A stretch of 64,000 nucleotides of DNA from Puffinus mauretanicus (Eukaryota; Chordata; Aves; Procellariiformes; Procellariidae). The DNA is taken from contig JAJKFH010000052.1 of NCBI GenBank assembly GCA_023333565.1, forward strand, positions 62,001 through 126,000, read 5' to 3'. Every line of letters begins with the position of its first letter. Position 1 is the first letter of the stretch. Below, in pieces: positions 20,932 to 34,312 of the stretch. Position numbers and translations under genes: made by a program. The notes under the pieces were generated by a model that was not told the origin of the DNA, ran no database searches, and saw only the letters and a list, made by a program, of their open reading frames with translations.

Positions 20932-21049
20932 GTAAATACCACTAACTGTCCCTCAACTTTTAGCAAGAGGAGAGGTAAATACCGCTAACTGTCCCTCAAC
21001 TTTTAGCAAGAGGAGAGGTAAATACCGCTAACTGTCCCTCAACTTTTAG
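20921..21049 (+). repeat. PIMREG: 43-bp tandem triplication spanning the PIMREG exon/intron boundary
   Basis: Three head-to-tail copies at 20921-20963, 20964-21006 and 21007-21049. Each begins with the last 11 nt of the coding exon (CAAGAGGAGAG) followed by the donor GTAAAT and ends CAACTTTTAG. Copies 2 and 3 are identical, and copy 1 differs from them by one base. The array therefore contains three identical 5' splice sites, and each repeat junction creates an AG directly before the exon-like 11-mer. Reading through the first donor meets TAA at once (GAG-AGG-TAA). Confidence 0.97.
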
Positions 21050-24000
21050 CCACAGGTTAGCTCCCACTCGGATATTGCCAATTGCAGGCTAAGTGATCCC
21101 TGTAAGTCAGGATGAGGAATAGTTGCAGAACTTTCTCAGCTGTAATGTAGCAGAGTCTTTCTTTCTTCAAGATACCTGTGCAGATGAAATCTGCAGCTGG
21201 AATTGCAACTTCTAAAACCTGTCAAATGCTCTCCTTGTCTTCAGGTTTCTTGCTGTGGAAATCAGATTTTTCCCAGCAAGAGCCTACCTTTGACCTTGTG
21301 TGAGATCAGTAGCTCCCTGCCTCTGTCTAAAAGAGGTGCCAATCCAAGTGGGGGAGGCGGGCAGGGAGGGAGGAATCCCATTGCACTGATGCTGTCATTG
21401 GTGCCTGCACATTTATAAGAAAATCCTTTTATTAGGTAGCATTACGTTAACAAATAGTCCATTGTACCCATAATTCAAAAATTTAGAGGATGCAGAAACC
21501 TCTTATACAACATCTTGGTTAATCCATGAGGTGGTAGGCTGCTGTGTTTGTAAAGGATATGTCATTCTGAATTAGACATATTAAGACAGTAAAAACTAAA
21601 GGTCAGAAGTCTTGCCACAGGGCAATTCCCTAAACCTCTTCCTCTCTTAGAACACTCAATGTCAAGCATTCAATAATTAAATGTCAAGAACCTAAAATCC
21701 TCTAGAGAGGGCTTAGTATTAAGTACTTCTATCTACGAAGAGGTAAGGGCTTAAAATCCTACATAATTCAAAAAATTCAATTTTTACAAATGGGACCATT
21801 TCTAGATAACTATAGGTTAAATCCTGTATTAAGTTAATGATCATATCCATTGAAAGTTTACTAAATCTCACTCCTAATATTCTCCCATCTGTTAGTGATA
21901 TGACAGTTTCTCTCATTCGTAACTGAAGATAGTATCAACCAGGTAAAGTAGTGGTTCACTTACCTTGTGTATACCTGCATGCATCTGTGGGGAGAAAACC
22001 TGCTGTTTGGAGAGAGAAAGGCTTATTAACTCATGCTTCTTTAAAGTATTATGTGGAACCACAGGGTTCTTCCCTCATATTCACTGTGGCTGTCTCTGCT
22101 ACAGCAGATCATTGTGCAGTTGTAAAACTTCACCTCTACATTTTGGATTAGTGAAACCTTGTGGGTTCGCAATGAACCGTAAGTTGGGTTTCTATGCAAA
22201 CAGCAGCTTTTCTCACCTCAGACCAGAAAACTACTAGTACTAATGTCTTTGTCACTCAACCTCAGTTCTCACTGATTACTAATGAAGATCACAAAGCATG
22301 ACAGAACAAACCATTACCCTGAGCTGTCTAATTTTACAGCCTTTCTTTTCCATCCCTAACATTGTCTTAGCAGTTAAGACAATGCTATCACAATAACAGC
22401 ACTTGATACCTGTACTGCTGGCATTTTTAAACACAGCAATTGTACCTAAATGGATAGGAACAGGAATTCTTTGCTGTAAGTTTCTAAACATCACTTCTAG
22501 TGTCAATTCATTGAACTGTTACCAGGTAAATGCCTCTATTACTTTCACTGAGATCTGTACTGTGACATTAATATCTTCACCCATTATGCTGGAAGTGTTC
22601 CTTTTGTTAAAGGGAAAGTTACATCCTGAATACTATGTCCTATTTTAGCAACAAAGATAGGTGTAAGAAGTTGATTGCTGTAACATTTCAGGAAAAATGA
22701 CAGCAGTTTCAAATGCTTGACTGAAGGTTTAAACAGTGATGTGTACTGCTTCCACTAAGCAGTTTGGTCCAGTTCTTCTGCATATGTAGATGCATACAAT
22801 GTGCTCCGTGACTGGCTGGTTTGTAGGTTGCGGACTGGAATAATTGTGAAATAAACTTTTTTGGAGGTGCCCTTACAGTCTTGCATATAACTTTCTGTTC
22901 TGGTATCCAATTGCCAGAAGTTTTAGTGTTACAGCTCCCTTTTCATCTTTTCCATGATGAAACAAACCTTGATCTCAAACTGTTTATAGTTGCCAGCTCC
23001 ATGTATCGTTCTAGTGTTTTTCATTTTAATGAATTAGATTATATCACAAGAAATGCTCCTGTTGCTAGTTAAAGTATTGCAGTACTTAATTTGTGTACTG
23101 CCATTTATGCTCACTGAAGGTAACAAAGTATTTTCTTGCTAGTGTTTAGAACTGTTATAGAAAGTGTACAGATCCCAGACCTCTTCCTTGCTCCCATTTA
23201 ACAGTTTTCCAGCAATTTGTGTGACAACCAGTTAAAGAACCTTACTGGCTTCATGCTGCTAATGTCAGTCTTGTTCTTCTGCAGGCAATATCAAACTACT
23301 ACTATCTAATGGCACAAAACTTACAGTCTACACACTGATCTCAGAAACTTTCTCAAGCTATCGGAAGGCGAACAAAGAAACTCCATCAAGCACTTGGTAC
23401 CTAGACAGACATGGCTGTAACTATTGTTAGTTTATGAGCACACATAAAGGTGAGCTCTGTGTAGCACTTGAAAGGGTGCACTCTATACAGTGAACAAGCC
23501 ATTACATTTTATAATCTTTCTTGACAAAGCAGCTCAAGACTTCCCTTCCCTTGCTTTCTCTTTTCAAGTGAACGAGAGGATCCAAGTTGTACCACAGTGT
23601 ATTATCTCCTGCTGAGATGAGGGACCATCTTGAATGTGACTTTCATAAGGCAATAAGCACTTTGAAATTTATGTTGAACTGACCAGTAGGAATGGCCAGA
23701 GCAAGGGCCACAGACTTATGAAGGGTGATCATAGGTAACAGTAGTATTTAGACTAGTATCCAATTGCCATGAGTTTTAGTATGAATACTTGTATACTGAA
23801 AGTACTGGTCCATTATTTTGAAAGCCTAACAATTTTTTTCTATATACAAACAAACCAAAAGTTAAGCATCATATTTAACTGGAAGTTAATGAAACAGTAG
23901 TGGCTTGTTTGAGTTCTGACCACAACTGCCATTCCAAAGCAACAGGTTTCTGTGGAGTCACTCATGCCACAAGAGAGGAGACACATTAGGACTCTAATTC

Positions 24001-24975
24001 ATGGCCTTAAGGACTGCTATTAGATTAGCCTAACTAATCCTATCTTAAATAGTTGGGTTCCAGACAAATCAGAGCAACTTTATGTCATTTCTTGCTGCTG
24101 CTTTAAATAGCATCTTGGCAGTTGAGTTAAACATAATATCACAGTGCAGGTATTTTATCTGATGAAGTATACTAAGCATTTGATACCTGTATTTTGCTTC
24201 TAATTTTTTACAAAAGTAACATTCATTTGACAAGCCTTTTTTGGTAGGTGGTTCAGTTTAACAAAGTTCAGTCTTTCAAACTAAAGGAAGGATTTCTCAA
24301 GCTTCTAGAGTTCAACATCAGGGCTGTTTTCCATGGTAGCAGCTTTGTGCAAACTTCTCAGATAACATTCGCTTTAAGATGAACCTTCAAACAAAAGATT
24401 GATTTGGGAAACTTTGCTCTACTTGATAATTTTTAAGATGCACATGTAATTTAGTAAAACTGGAACTACTAAAATTTTAATGGTATTAAGTATAAATATG
24501 GGAAGCAGTCATGTTCAATTCTGATTTATGTGTAAGTATTGATTTTAAACGTGCTCCCGATTTTTCTTTTTTCTTGTCAAACTAGACTGTTTTAAAATAT
24601 TGAAACAGTTAATGAGGCCTGGAAACATGAAAACAATCCTGACCTCCAGGCTTTCAGATGACTGAGAACTTTAGCTTGTGTTATTTCTTGATGTGTTTTT
24701 TGTGTTGTGGGTTGTTTTTTTTTTTAAACCACCTTTCTATATGGAACAGTAGCTTGAAGTTATTCTTTGCATGTACTGAAACTACTTCTATAAAGCTTTC
24801 ACAAAGATGGTGTCTCATTACTGAAATATTTTCTTACATGACTTTTCAAAAGGAAGGACAGTCGGATGTATTGAACAGCCTCTATTTATACTGTTTCCAC
24901 TGCCTACTAAGACATGTACAATGATGATCTAATACTTCCTACATCACTGGTAAGAAAAATCAGTGACACCGTTTG
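21050..24975. other. PIMREG 3' region, terminal exon and UTR not resolved
   Basis: Contains the candidate terminal exons listed under PIMREG, ATTAAA at 21676 and a canonical AATAAA at 22850-22855 followed by a T/G-rich stretch. From 22,880 to 24,970 I see only AT-rich unique-looking sequence and no gene. Confidence 0.4.
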
Positions 24976-24992
24976 CTTAAAGCAAGGAAGGT

Positions 24993-24998
24993 TTTATT
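24993..24998 (-). terminator. PITPNM3: Probable distal PITPNM3 polyadenylation signal (AATAAA)
   Basis: TTTATT on the plus strand reads AATAAA on the minus strand. Other AATAAA sites on that strand lie at 26434, 30450 and 30849 and could give shorter 3' ends. This is the most distal one before PIMREG territory. Confidence 0.45.
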
Positions 24999-25243
24999 TA
25001 AGTGACTAATTTGTTATAAGATTTTAAAAACCAGCTCACATCAAAATCTATACCAGTTGTAGAAATCTTACTCCTTATTTCATATTAAGAAATTCATTAT
25101 TGTACATTTTTGAATCTTTACAAGGCAGCCATAAGAAATATAAACATTCATCACCAGATAGAACCTTCTCACTGACAAACAATATTTAAAAGTATGCACT
25201 TAATAAAACATAGACTGAAAGAACATGTACAATTTCAATTTTA

Positions 25244-25294
25244 TAGAATCATAGAATGTTTTGAGTTGGAAGAGACCTTAAAAGATCATCTAGT
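25244..25294 (-). mobile_element. Short CR1 3' end fragment
   Basis: TAGAATCATAGAATG followed by GAGTTGGAAGAGACCTTA and AGATCATCTAGT is the last roughly 50 bp of a CR1 on the minus strand. It lies in the probable PITPNM3 3' UTR, in the same orientation as the gene. Confidence 0.85.
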
Positions 25295-28200
25295 AAGTTT
25301 CCTTGTATGAATTCAGTTGTAAGTGGACTGCCCCCTTCCCTCCCCTGCAAATAGAAAAATAAGTTATGCAGAAGGCTTGGGGTTCTGTGAGAGGACTGCC
25401 ATTGTGGGCTCTACATGAGTCCTCCCAGAATAACCTTATCTTTAAAGCTTGCAATGTGTAAATTATGTTTCAATGTTGTAATCTCTGGTATACCATCTCC
25501 CAGCACATCACAGTAAATCTGCCTCTCTCTTTGCCCCCCATAAGTTCTGTACATCCTTACAAATGAGACATGAGCTGTCAAATTTGTTTCATGTTCCCCC
25601 ATCCCCCACAATTATATCCAGTTTCAAAGGTAGCTTATTGAGATAAATACAAATAGAGGGTAAACTGTAATCCCCTTACCTTGGACTTGAACTAAAATGA
25701 GGGAAAGAGGAAATACCAACACCTGACTTCAATTCCAGAGTCCATGGCACAGGATTCTAGCTGCTCCAGGCCATTTCTTATTTCTGAAAAAAAGAGCTCT
25801 TTTCATCCAAAAAAATGTCTTATTACTTCCATTTTTTATGGGGGACTGAATTTAGGAACCTATATTTACACTTGAGTGATTAAACAACATGGCAGTCAAA
25901 TTACCTTGTTAAACCCACAATTTCTGCTGAAGCTATGAACACGGACCATGAGGAATCATTGCTCTTAGAGAGGCTGAGGAGTTAAGTTGGAAAGTTTTGA
26001 GTTTATGGGAATTCTATCTTGTACCAGCTCTAGATCAGGATGAAAAGTGCCCCTTTCTCCCCTGCATGCCTGAAATGAACAATTCCATGCAGAAATCTTG
26101 AGTTCAGATCCCACATTTCAAGCTCTAATCAGAAAAATGATGAAATTGCAGTGTACAATCTCCTCTTCTCTCCACTATTAAGCCAACGAGCTTATTAAAA
26201 AGGTGCCCATATTCCAATCATCTAGTACTTTTATGATGTACTCACCTTTCTGTGGTGAGAGGGGGGAAAATCCTATTTGTTCAGTAACAATTGTTGCTCT
26301 TACAAATCTAAAAACCCAAAAATACCTATTGATGTCAGGTATTATTAAAAATGCTTATAAACAAAGTTTTTAGCAAATTTAAGACAGGAAACAATATAGA
26401 AAGAAGGAAAAATTTCTTTTTTTCCATTCTAAATTTATTCTGTGAAGTACATGATGATACTATAGCTCTAAGTAGTAGGAGAGTTGCTTAAATACACACA
26501 TTAGTAGTGCCCTGGCCTAAAGACTGCAATGTATAAATGGGACAACTTGTTCACTAATAATGGCAAACAAAGGCTATTTTGCAGAATGGTGGAGCTTTCG
26601 GATAGTGTCATTGTTCTGCTTATTTTAATAGTAGATTAAGATGTGTCATTTTTTTTCTCTAGTTTACTGATAGTTCCACTTCTACATAACCAGTGAAAGT
26701 TTTAACTCTCTGGTTAGAAGTGACTTCCCTAGGTACTAGAGGAACAAGTGAAGTAATCTGTAAGAATTAAGACTCTATTTTCATATAAACAAATCAAAAT
26801 GGCAGCTCTCATGAACCCCAACGAACAAGAATTATCAATGCCATGTCATTTTTACACCTAACAAAATTTTATGCTGAATAGATATAAACCATGCCACAAA
26901 ACTAAATAGGAGTACTTTGGTCAAGCAAGAATCTGTTCCAAGAGTACTAGTGTATGCAAACACTTTAAAAAAAAAAAAAGAAAAAGTTATTCAAAACAAG
27001 CAGATTTGGATCAACATCACTATTCAGGTCTGTGGAATATGCTGCACTCTTTATACAATGATATCTTTTTTTCAAACTTACCTAACTAGACAACAAAATT
27101 GAATAAACAGCCGTTGTTGTTTTGTTTTTTTTTTTTAAAGTATATTGGTTACAAATTTGCTGTGAAAGCAGAACCAAAACTTCACTTAAGGTGTCTTTCA
27201 GTAGCTACACACACATACACACACAAAAACAAAACACCACAGTTGTGAAGGTGTGTTTTCACAATATCGCAGATAAGTCTACCACTGCTATTAATCACAG
27301 CCATTTTTTTACAGTAATTGAAAACTGGATCCATATCAACAGGGCAAAAAAGTAAATGCTTCCAACTGTGGCCTACTTTGCACTCACTTGCACTGCTGCC
27401 TTAGCACCCACCAGAATAACAGTTTTGTGTTTTACACTTATGCTTCTGCCATTCAGCAGCTTAAAAGAATGTGCTTTTCTGTAACAAACTGGAGGCACTA
27501 AAGGTGCTGAAACTGCTGATGAGTCTAACCTGTGTTCCTTGGGCAGCCACCATTCCCGCCTGACTTCTCTGTCCCTTTCCCTTCTGTGTATGCTTTAACA
27601 CTTCCGTAGCCTGTAAAGTTTAAGTGCTGACTGCACAGAGACTGCAGCAATGAGGACTTGCAATAAGAGAATAAGAAAACTGTAGGATCAAGCTTATCCT
27701 CAGTAAATGGCCTGCTTAGGAGGACTGAGAATCCTTCTGCGAAAGCACAAGTAAAACTGAAATCCAGTTGCAAACTGAACGCCCATGAACCACTGCATGC
27801 AGTTTCATGTGGACCAAGTGTATAAACGAAAAGTCTGACCAGAAGGAAATATTTTAAGAGAAAACACGATTGAAAAATTATGCTATAAAATTAGTGATTC
27901 ATCAGGCAAACCTCAGGGATCGCCCTAAGCATAGCTGGGGAAAAAAAAAACCACAAACACTAGTGGTTCAACATGCATGAGGTCCCCAGTCATTGCCACA
28001 GAATATTTGTTAAACTGCCAGCCTAGTTGTGAGACGTCTAAAATCACACTCATCTTGTTCATACTCTCAGCTCCAACAGAAGTTGTTTTACCATTTTAGT
28101 GGCAACTGGCTCCTGCTTCCAAAACAAATGCATCTGGCATCTGATGTTTTAGAAGATCAGCTCCTAATAACATGAAGCTGTAACCTCCAAGCTAATGCCT

Positions 28201-31133
28201 GTATCACTATTTGCTAAAGTGCTCAGCTGGAGGCATGTGATCAGGAGATAAACCATTCTATCCCTGAGCAGTAAGTAGTGTTGGAATTATGCAAAGGCCA
28301 CGTGAGCTCTCATATATTGTAGGAAACGAAGTTAAGGAAAATATTTTCAGCTTGATTTCAATACCATGTGTGGAAATTTGGAAATGGTTACCACTCTAAA
28401 TCATGCACACGCACACTAGCATTTGTTTTACTATTATTAGCTCATAATATTCTTAAGAGAAGCCAGCACAGTGACTACTGTAAAGGTGACTCAGTTATTA
28501 ATAGAAATACACCAAATCAGAGTTTTCATTACGTAGTACCCTGCAAAAATGACATTGTGTCCGCAAGGGTAAAAGACAGACCTTAACAACCTAGGAGATT
28601 TCTCTAACCTTGTGCTCAGATGCTAGTTCCTTTAATACGGTCACAGAATCACACACGGATCCCTCTTTTGAAAGGAAGCAGGCCTTTCTACTACTGCAAC
28701 TTAAAATGAAAATTAGATTTTGGAGTCTCTTGGATGATAGAGGTAGATGGCTAAAGCAACATTAGCCTTGAACTTTGCAGCAGGAACAGTGATTACTGTC
28801 AGGAGACATGCTACACAACACCCAGTGCTTAAAAAGAACTTTGCAATCAATGAATGTTGCTTTTAGGTCCCCTCAGCAAATTTAAAATTTGCCTAGCGAG
28901 TTCCTCCCTCACAAGCCTTGGATTCCCATGCCTATTTAAAACTAACAAGCAGGAGCATGCTAACAGTGAACTGACTGGAGGGAAATGGATTCTGGTGTAC
29001 CTGTGCAATCTCCTCCTAGCTGCAGAGGACAGGAGGAAATGGACTATGTGATTAGAATTAATACACACAATGGGCCAGGACAGAACACAGAATAATTCCT
29101 CCAAGTTTGTGGGTTAAAGAACTAGGTGTGATACTACTGGGAAAGCATCTGTAAACCTGAAGACTGCTTCAATGTGGTTTGTGGATATCTTTCATTTAGC
29201 TTTTGTAACTGGCTGACCTGGCAACAGAGTATAAAAGCCCAGCTCCCTGTAATGTAAGTCACCTGCTCCCAATTAGCGTGAGCTATGAAACTTTTAATAT
29301 CTTTCCTAAATCTTCAGCAAAGATTACCCCTTCCCTGAAAGGAAGCACTATAAAAACCAAATTACTGATGTGCCAGAGATCTTTCAGGAAGTTTGAAATA
29401 GATAACTAACAATTTTGCCAAGTAATGTCTAAAAAAATAAATCAAAGATCTCCATTCATAAGCTACTTTGCTGCCTTTTAAGGCAAAAGCCACATTACTA
29501 TGCCCTTCAAAAAGCACACTGAAACTTTTGGGTGAATAGGGAGTATAGACTTAGGTTTACTTCTGCACTATCTTAGTTTTCCAGTGCATTTCTTGTTTGC
29601 TTTACATGTCAACTTTCAAAATGATTAACCAACAGACTTGTTGAGAGACTGTTTCTGGTCTAGCTACAGACTAGGAAAACCTGAAAGTAAGGGAGGGGAA
29701 GGCACGACACCCTCTCTGCCCCAACTCCCTGAAATAACAAACAAATCTGACAAATCTCCTATTGACTTCAAGCTTTCTCAGTGTCAATAGTCTGGTTTTA
29801 ACTTCTAAAGAAAAGTTTTTTTATGTGCACTTGTAACTTCATTGCAGGCTTTAAAATATGCTTCAGTTCAGTCATGAAAGTTCTCTTGGTGAATTTAGTG
29901 CAGTGGAAATATCTGCAGACTGCTACTCTGTTAAACTAACTACAACACTTTAAAAATATTACCACTTAGGGAAAATGTCACACATTTTACTTCTAGTAAG
30001 TTCACTGAGAGATCCAAGAGAAATTTATATCAGTAGGAAAACGTCTGTTTGGCACCTGCAATTTGGCACGTCCATTCTTTGAAGCTCAAATGCTGTAATT
30101 CTGAATGCTACAGATTGTCTTAACACAGCAGTTGCTATAAAGCATGAGAAGGTAAACAATTTACCCATAGGAATTCCATTACTTTTTTTCTCCTCCAGTT
30201 TAAAGATTCTAGTTAGAATAATGAAAAAAGTGATTGCTTTGAAGTTTGCAGATCCCTTAGTAAAGGGCTCCCTTTAGCTTACCCTCTTAGGATCTGTCTC
30301 TCGGACTGAGATGATCAGAGCCATCTCCTTACTCGGAGTAGTCCACACATTTTGCACAGTCACCAAGTTCCACAAAACAATGTGATCTTTGTACGCTTGC
30401 ACATTACTTTGTACACAGCAACACTAACTGCTTCAAACTGGCAGACACATTTATTTCTAACATGAAGTTTTTATGATTTGGTTCATAAGTGGAGTTCTCC
30501 CATTTACTTGATATCCAGCACCTCACACAAACACAAGTGCCCATGTTGGGGTCTGTTGACCAACACTGTAAGCTGAAAGGAAATCTTGGGTTTAAGGCAC
30601 CCAAAAATCATCTTGCTGTACAAATCCTGACCACCCATTATTGTAGTTCCCACCTCTGCTTCCCTTGCAAGTGTATCGCTTTATCGAAAGTGAAGTGGAA
30701 ACAGATACAATTTAGTGTTTAAAGTGTAAACCTTCTCTGTAACCTATGGGACCTACTGTTTATACTGTTTTGGGTGCAGCTAGTTAGCCGATACCACAAT
30801 CCTTCTGAGTAAAATCAGCCTGTTACAGCTTCTTCTCTTATTGCACATTTTATTATATCTGTTGTAAAAAATAACCAAAGTATTTTCTGTTGCTTTGATG
30901 TTATAAGCACTTGCGATAGTTTTAGATTGTTTTAAAATTTCCCAATAAACATATCAAGAGGAACAAACTGGAAGTTCCCCAGTTGGTGTTAGAAGGCAGA
31001 TTCCAGAGCAGGGAAGACTCCGAGGTACAGGTTCCCCCTCTACATCTCTTAGTTTGAAGCTGCCTAAATATTATCTTTGAGGCATGCCTACAAGTTTAAT
31101 GGGGTGCACCCAACATCTATATTCCCAAGCTTC

Positions 31134-31442
31134 CTAGGGGACAGATTCAAATTTGTGAACTCCACCTCGAACCCAAGCAACGGAGGGGAAATGCCTGTCA
31201 TGATCTTTGTCTGATTCGGGCTGGCTCTGGGCACGCTCTGGCTTGGGGTTCGAAGAAGGTGGGTCAGGTTGCTGTACAGACATAGTCCTGCGGAGATGGT
31301 TTCTCTTGCGCAAAAACTCAGGTTGGGAGTGAAGGCCAAAGCTGCCTTTTCTCAAGATCATCCGAGAGTTGTTCTTTTTGGGTCGTGAATGGAGACTGAA
31401 CTCCAGCGAGGCCAAGTGGGCTGCATAACCTTCACTGAGGAA
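31134..31442 (-). CDS. PITPNM3: PITPNM3 last coding exon (C-terminal tail)
   Basis: Starts in phase 0 after CCTATTTCAG with [14 protein letters not shown]. It contains the basic block [19 protein letters not shown] and [18 protein letters not shown], and ends at a stop after KFESVP. 102 residues. Confidence 0.96.
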   Translation of the reverse strand, partial: FLSEGYAAHLASLEFSLHSRPKKNNSRMILRKGSFGLHSQPEFLRKRNHLRRTMSVQQPDPPSSNPKPERAQSQPESDKDHDRHFPSVAWVRGGVHKFESVP

Positions 31443-34280
31443 CTGAAATAGGAAGGAAAGAAATGGAGTGACAAATTACTGCTGCCTCGACCTATGAGCT
31501 CTATGAGGAATTAAGTTCCTATCTTTGGCATCCCAGTTAGATACCTACAGAGTACTAATGCTCCTCTCACTTTTTTTTTCAGCGACCTGTTCCATTTTGT
31601 CATTCAGCAATATGCGATGCATGCACTTGCAGATACAACCTGTGACTCAATTCTCTTTACTATTCACCCTGCCAGAAAATGCCTCATCTGAAACCAACTG
31701 CCCTTCTTTCTCTAAGACATCGTCTCTGCTCTTTATCTTTTGTGTGTGTGTGTGTGTGTGTGCGCGCGTGCATTTGCGTATGCATTCACAAGCATGCATT
31801 TCCTTGTCCCCCTACAACTTCCTGACTGAGTAGCAAGAGTTACTTACTTGACACTGCGCCTGGTATTTCTTTGTTGATCGTCCAACTATGTAGATTTGGG
31901 ATGGTGACAGAGCCAAGACATTGTACACAGAAATATCCTTCATGGAACCGTATGCAGCACAGATTTTGATGTGGCACTGAAACAAATATTACTTCCAAAG
32001 TGACCGCTCTATTGAACACCATGCACTACAAGGGTGGCACTTCTTTTGCAATGAAGCAGCAGATGAGTTCATTGTTAACAACCTCACTCTGTAAACCACA
32101 GAAAGCTAAATCTGTCTGTCTGCGTGCCAGCAAGAACTACAGATATGCACACAGGAAAGAACAAGCAGTTCATTTATTTATTTGTCACGCCAAGAGGCCC
32201 CTTTGGATGTTTTATCAGCCTTCCTCCTTCTTTAAAAAGTGAGAAAAGAAATGAGGAATGGCAAAACCACTTTGTGATGGCCAGTGAGATTTACTATTCA
32301 AAGGGAAGGGAGATCTCTAACTTCACTGAATTACATTCTCTGGAAAAATGTTTTAAGGCTATAAACAGGTTTCTAGTACCTCTTGCATGAGATTCCGGAG
32401 AAAAATGGTCTTTTGTCGCAGTGGGTCATGTACAAGTCCATCTGAGAAGAAGATCATCCCTTGTGGGAAGTTGTGTTGAGACAACCATGAAACCACACGC
32501 TGTTTTTGCATATCTGGACGGCCAGTAATATAGATAATCAGATATCCCAGGTCCTGCCAATGCCTATCAGAAACAGCAGGTAAATTATATAGGTGCAGAA
32601 AGAGAAACAATACCCACAGGTCAGGTCAGCATTTCTTTGCTCAGGACAGAGCCAGTTAGAAGTCGGACATTATCCTTCAACAAGTGGAAAGCAGCATGCC
32701 TAAGTCTCTGCTCCTGTCGAGAAATTAAGTAACAATGTCTACATCTTGAGGGAGATGGAAGGAAGCAAGAGAGATTCTTACAGAATATGTTATATAAAAT
32801 ATGAGAGCTATTTAAAAATGTATTTAGAATAGACCTTGCTACACATCAAGTCCTGCTACCTTTGAAACCTTTAACGAGATTTCCTGCCATTTCAGCTGTA
32901 AGGAGTGGAAACCCTTGAAAACTGACATCCCTCCATTCCCATGCAAGTTCCAAAATGAGAGCTGTATTTCCCTGTCCAGTGCAACATTAAGAGACTTGCA
33001 AGAATGGATTAAGAGGCCTTTTGATTTTTCTTTCAGAAAAAGCTCTTGCATTCATGGCACTTGATGTTTTTGAAGTAGAGATATGTCTTACTTGAAGTTA
33101 GTGAAACACAAAATGCACTCTTTGCTAATCGCAGTAACACACAGAATCATTATTAATTCACTGTACATACTTTAAGGCCATATGCACAAGAAACAACTTT
33201 TAATCTTTAGGCATCTTAAACTAAAAATTTCAAAGTAAACCATAGCATTGCTCTGAAAATCAGGCACATCTGATGTCCAAGCAAATATAGAAATATATCT
33301 GCAATGAATCCTGGCCTTTAAAGAACTGATGTTTATTTAGTAAAAAAAAAAAACTATTCTGCCCTCTTCCTTCCTATTGTGTTCAAACAGGAAGTCAGAG
33401 ATTTAAAAAGTGAAGTGTGCAAACCTCACTTACCTGACAACATCAACGGCCCCAGCTCGGACTTTGGGGTCACTTCCCATGATTGAAACACTTGCTGCAA
33501 ATGAACCATCAATGCTGAACACAACACATTCCATTCCTCGGGGAAGCACAGTCAGGTAACTTGTGGCACTGCTCTGGTCCCCTCTGGAGAGTCAAAGCAA
33601 TAAATACATTTAAAAAGCAAACTGTCAGAATGTATTTTCTGCACATTCTACTTAAGACCTGAAATTGGATCTGTCTGGATCTACAGCTTCAAAATGGCCG
33701 TCAAATAGGGCTTCTGATTTCAGTCCTATGTGGGGCAATTAAAACTTAGACTTTTAGGAAATAGCTTTCCAAAGAGAAATTTGGAAGCTGACTTTAATAA
33801 GAAATCACATGTGTATAAATACCTAACATACCTATAAATACCAAATAGGTATTTATACCTATATATAGGTATACCAATATATACCTATATATATTTATAC
33901 CTATATATAGGTATACCAATACCTATAAATACCAAAACATCCTGAAGTACTCAAACTACTACTCAAACATGCTATCTGTCTATATATGTGTGTATATATA
34001 TGTCTATATATGTACCCACATAAGACATGAATGCTATATATGTGCACATACATGTACATACTCACATAGCACACAGAAATTAGCTACATTTTTTTTTTGC
34101 AGCAGTCTACAGTTACTGGCAAATTATTAGAAATTACAAGGGAAGAACCGATATGCACCTTTTATAGCATGTACTTAGACAAATCAGCTTTTCTCCATTA
34201 GGTGAACAGTTGGTAATACTAGCATTACCCATCCCTCTATCCTTGTAAATTACAATGGGAATGCCAATCCAGAAAAGTAA

Positions 34281-34312
<32 letters not shown>

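Larger units (their letters stand above)
24975..31133 (-). other. PITPNM3: Probable long 3' UTR of PITPNM3
   Basis: About 6 kb between the PITPNM3 stop codon and the distal AATAAA contain no further exon, no CpG island and no other gene. PITPNM3 in mammals also has a long 3' UTR as far as I recall. The assignment is inference; a shorter UTR ending near 30.85 or 30.45 kb is possible. Confidence 0.45.
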
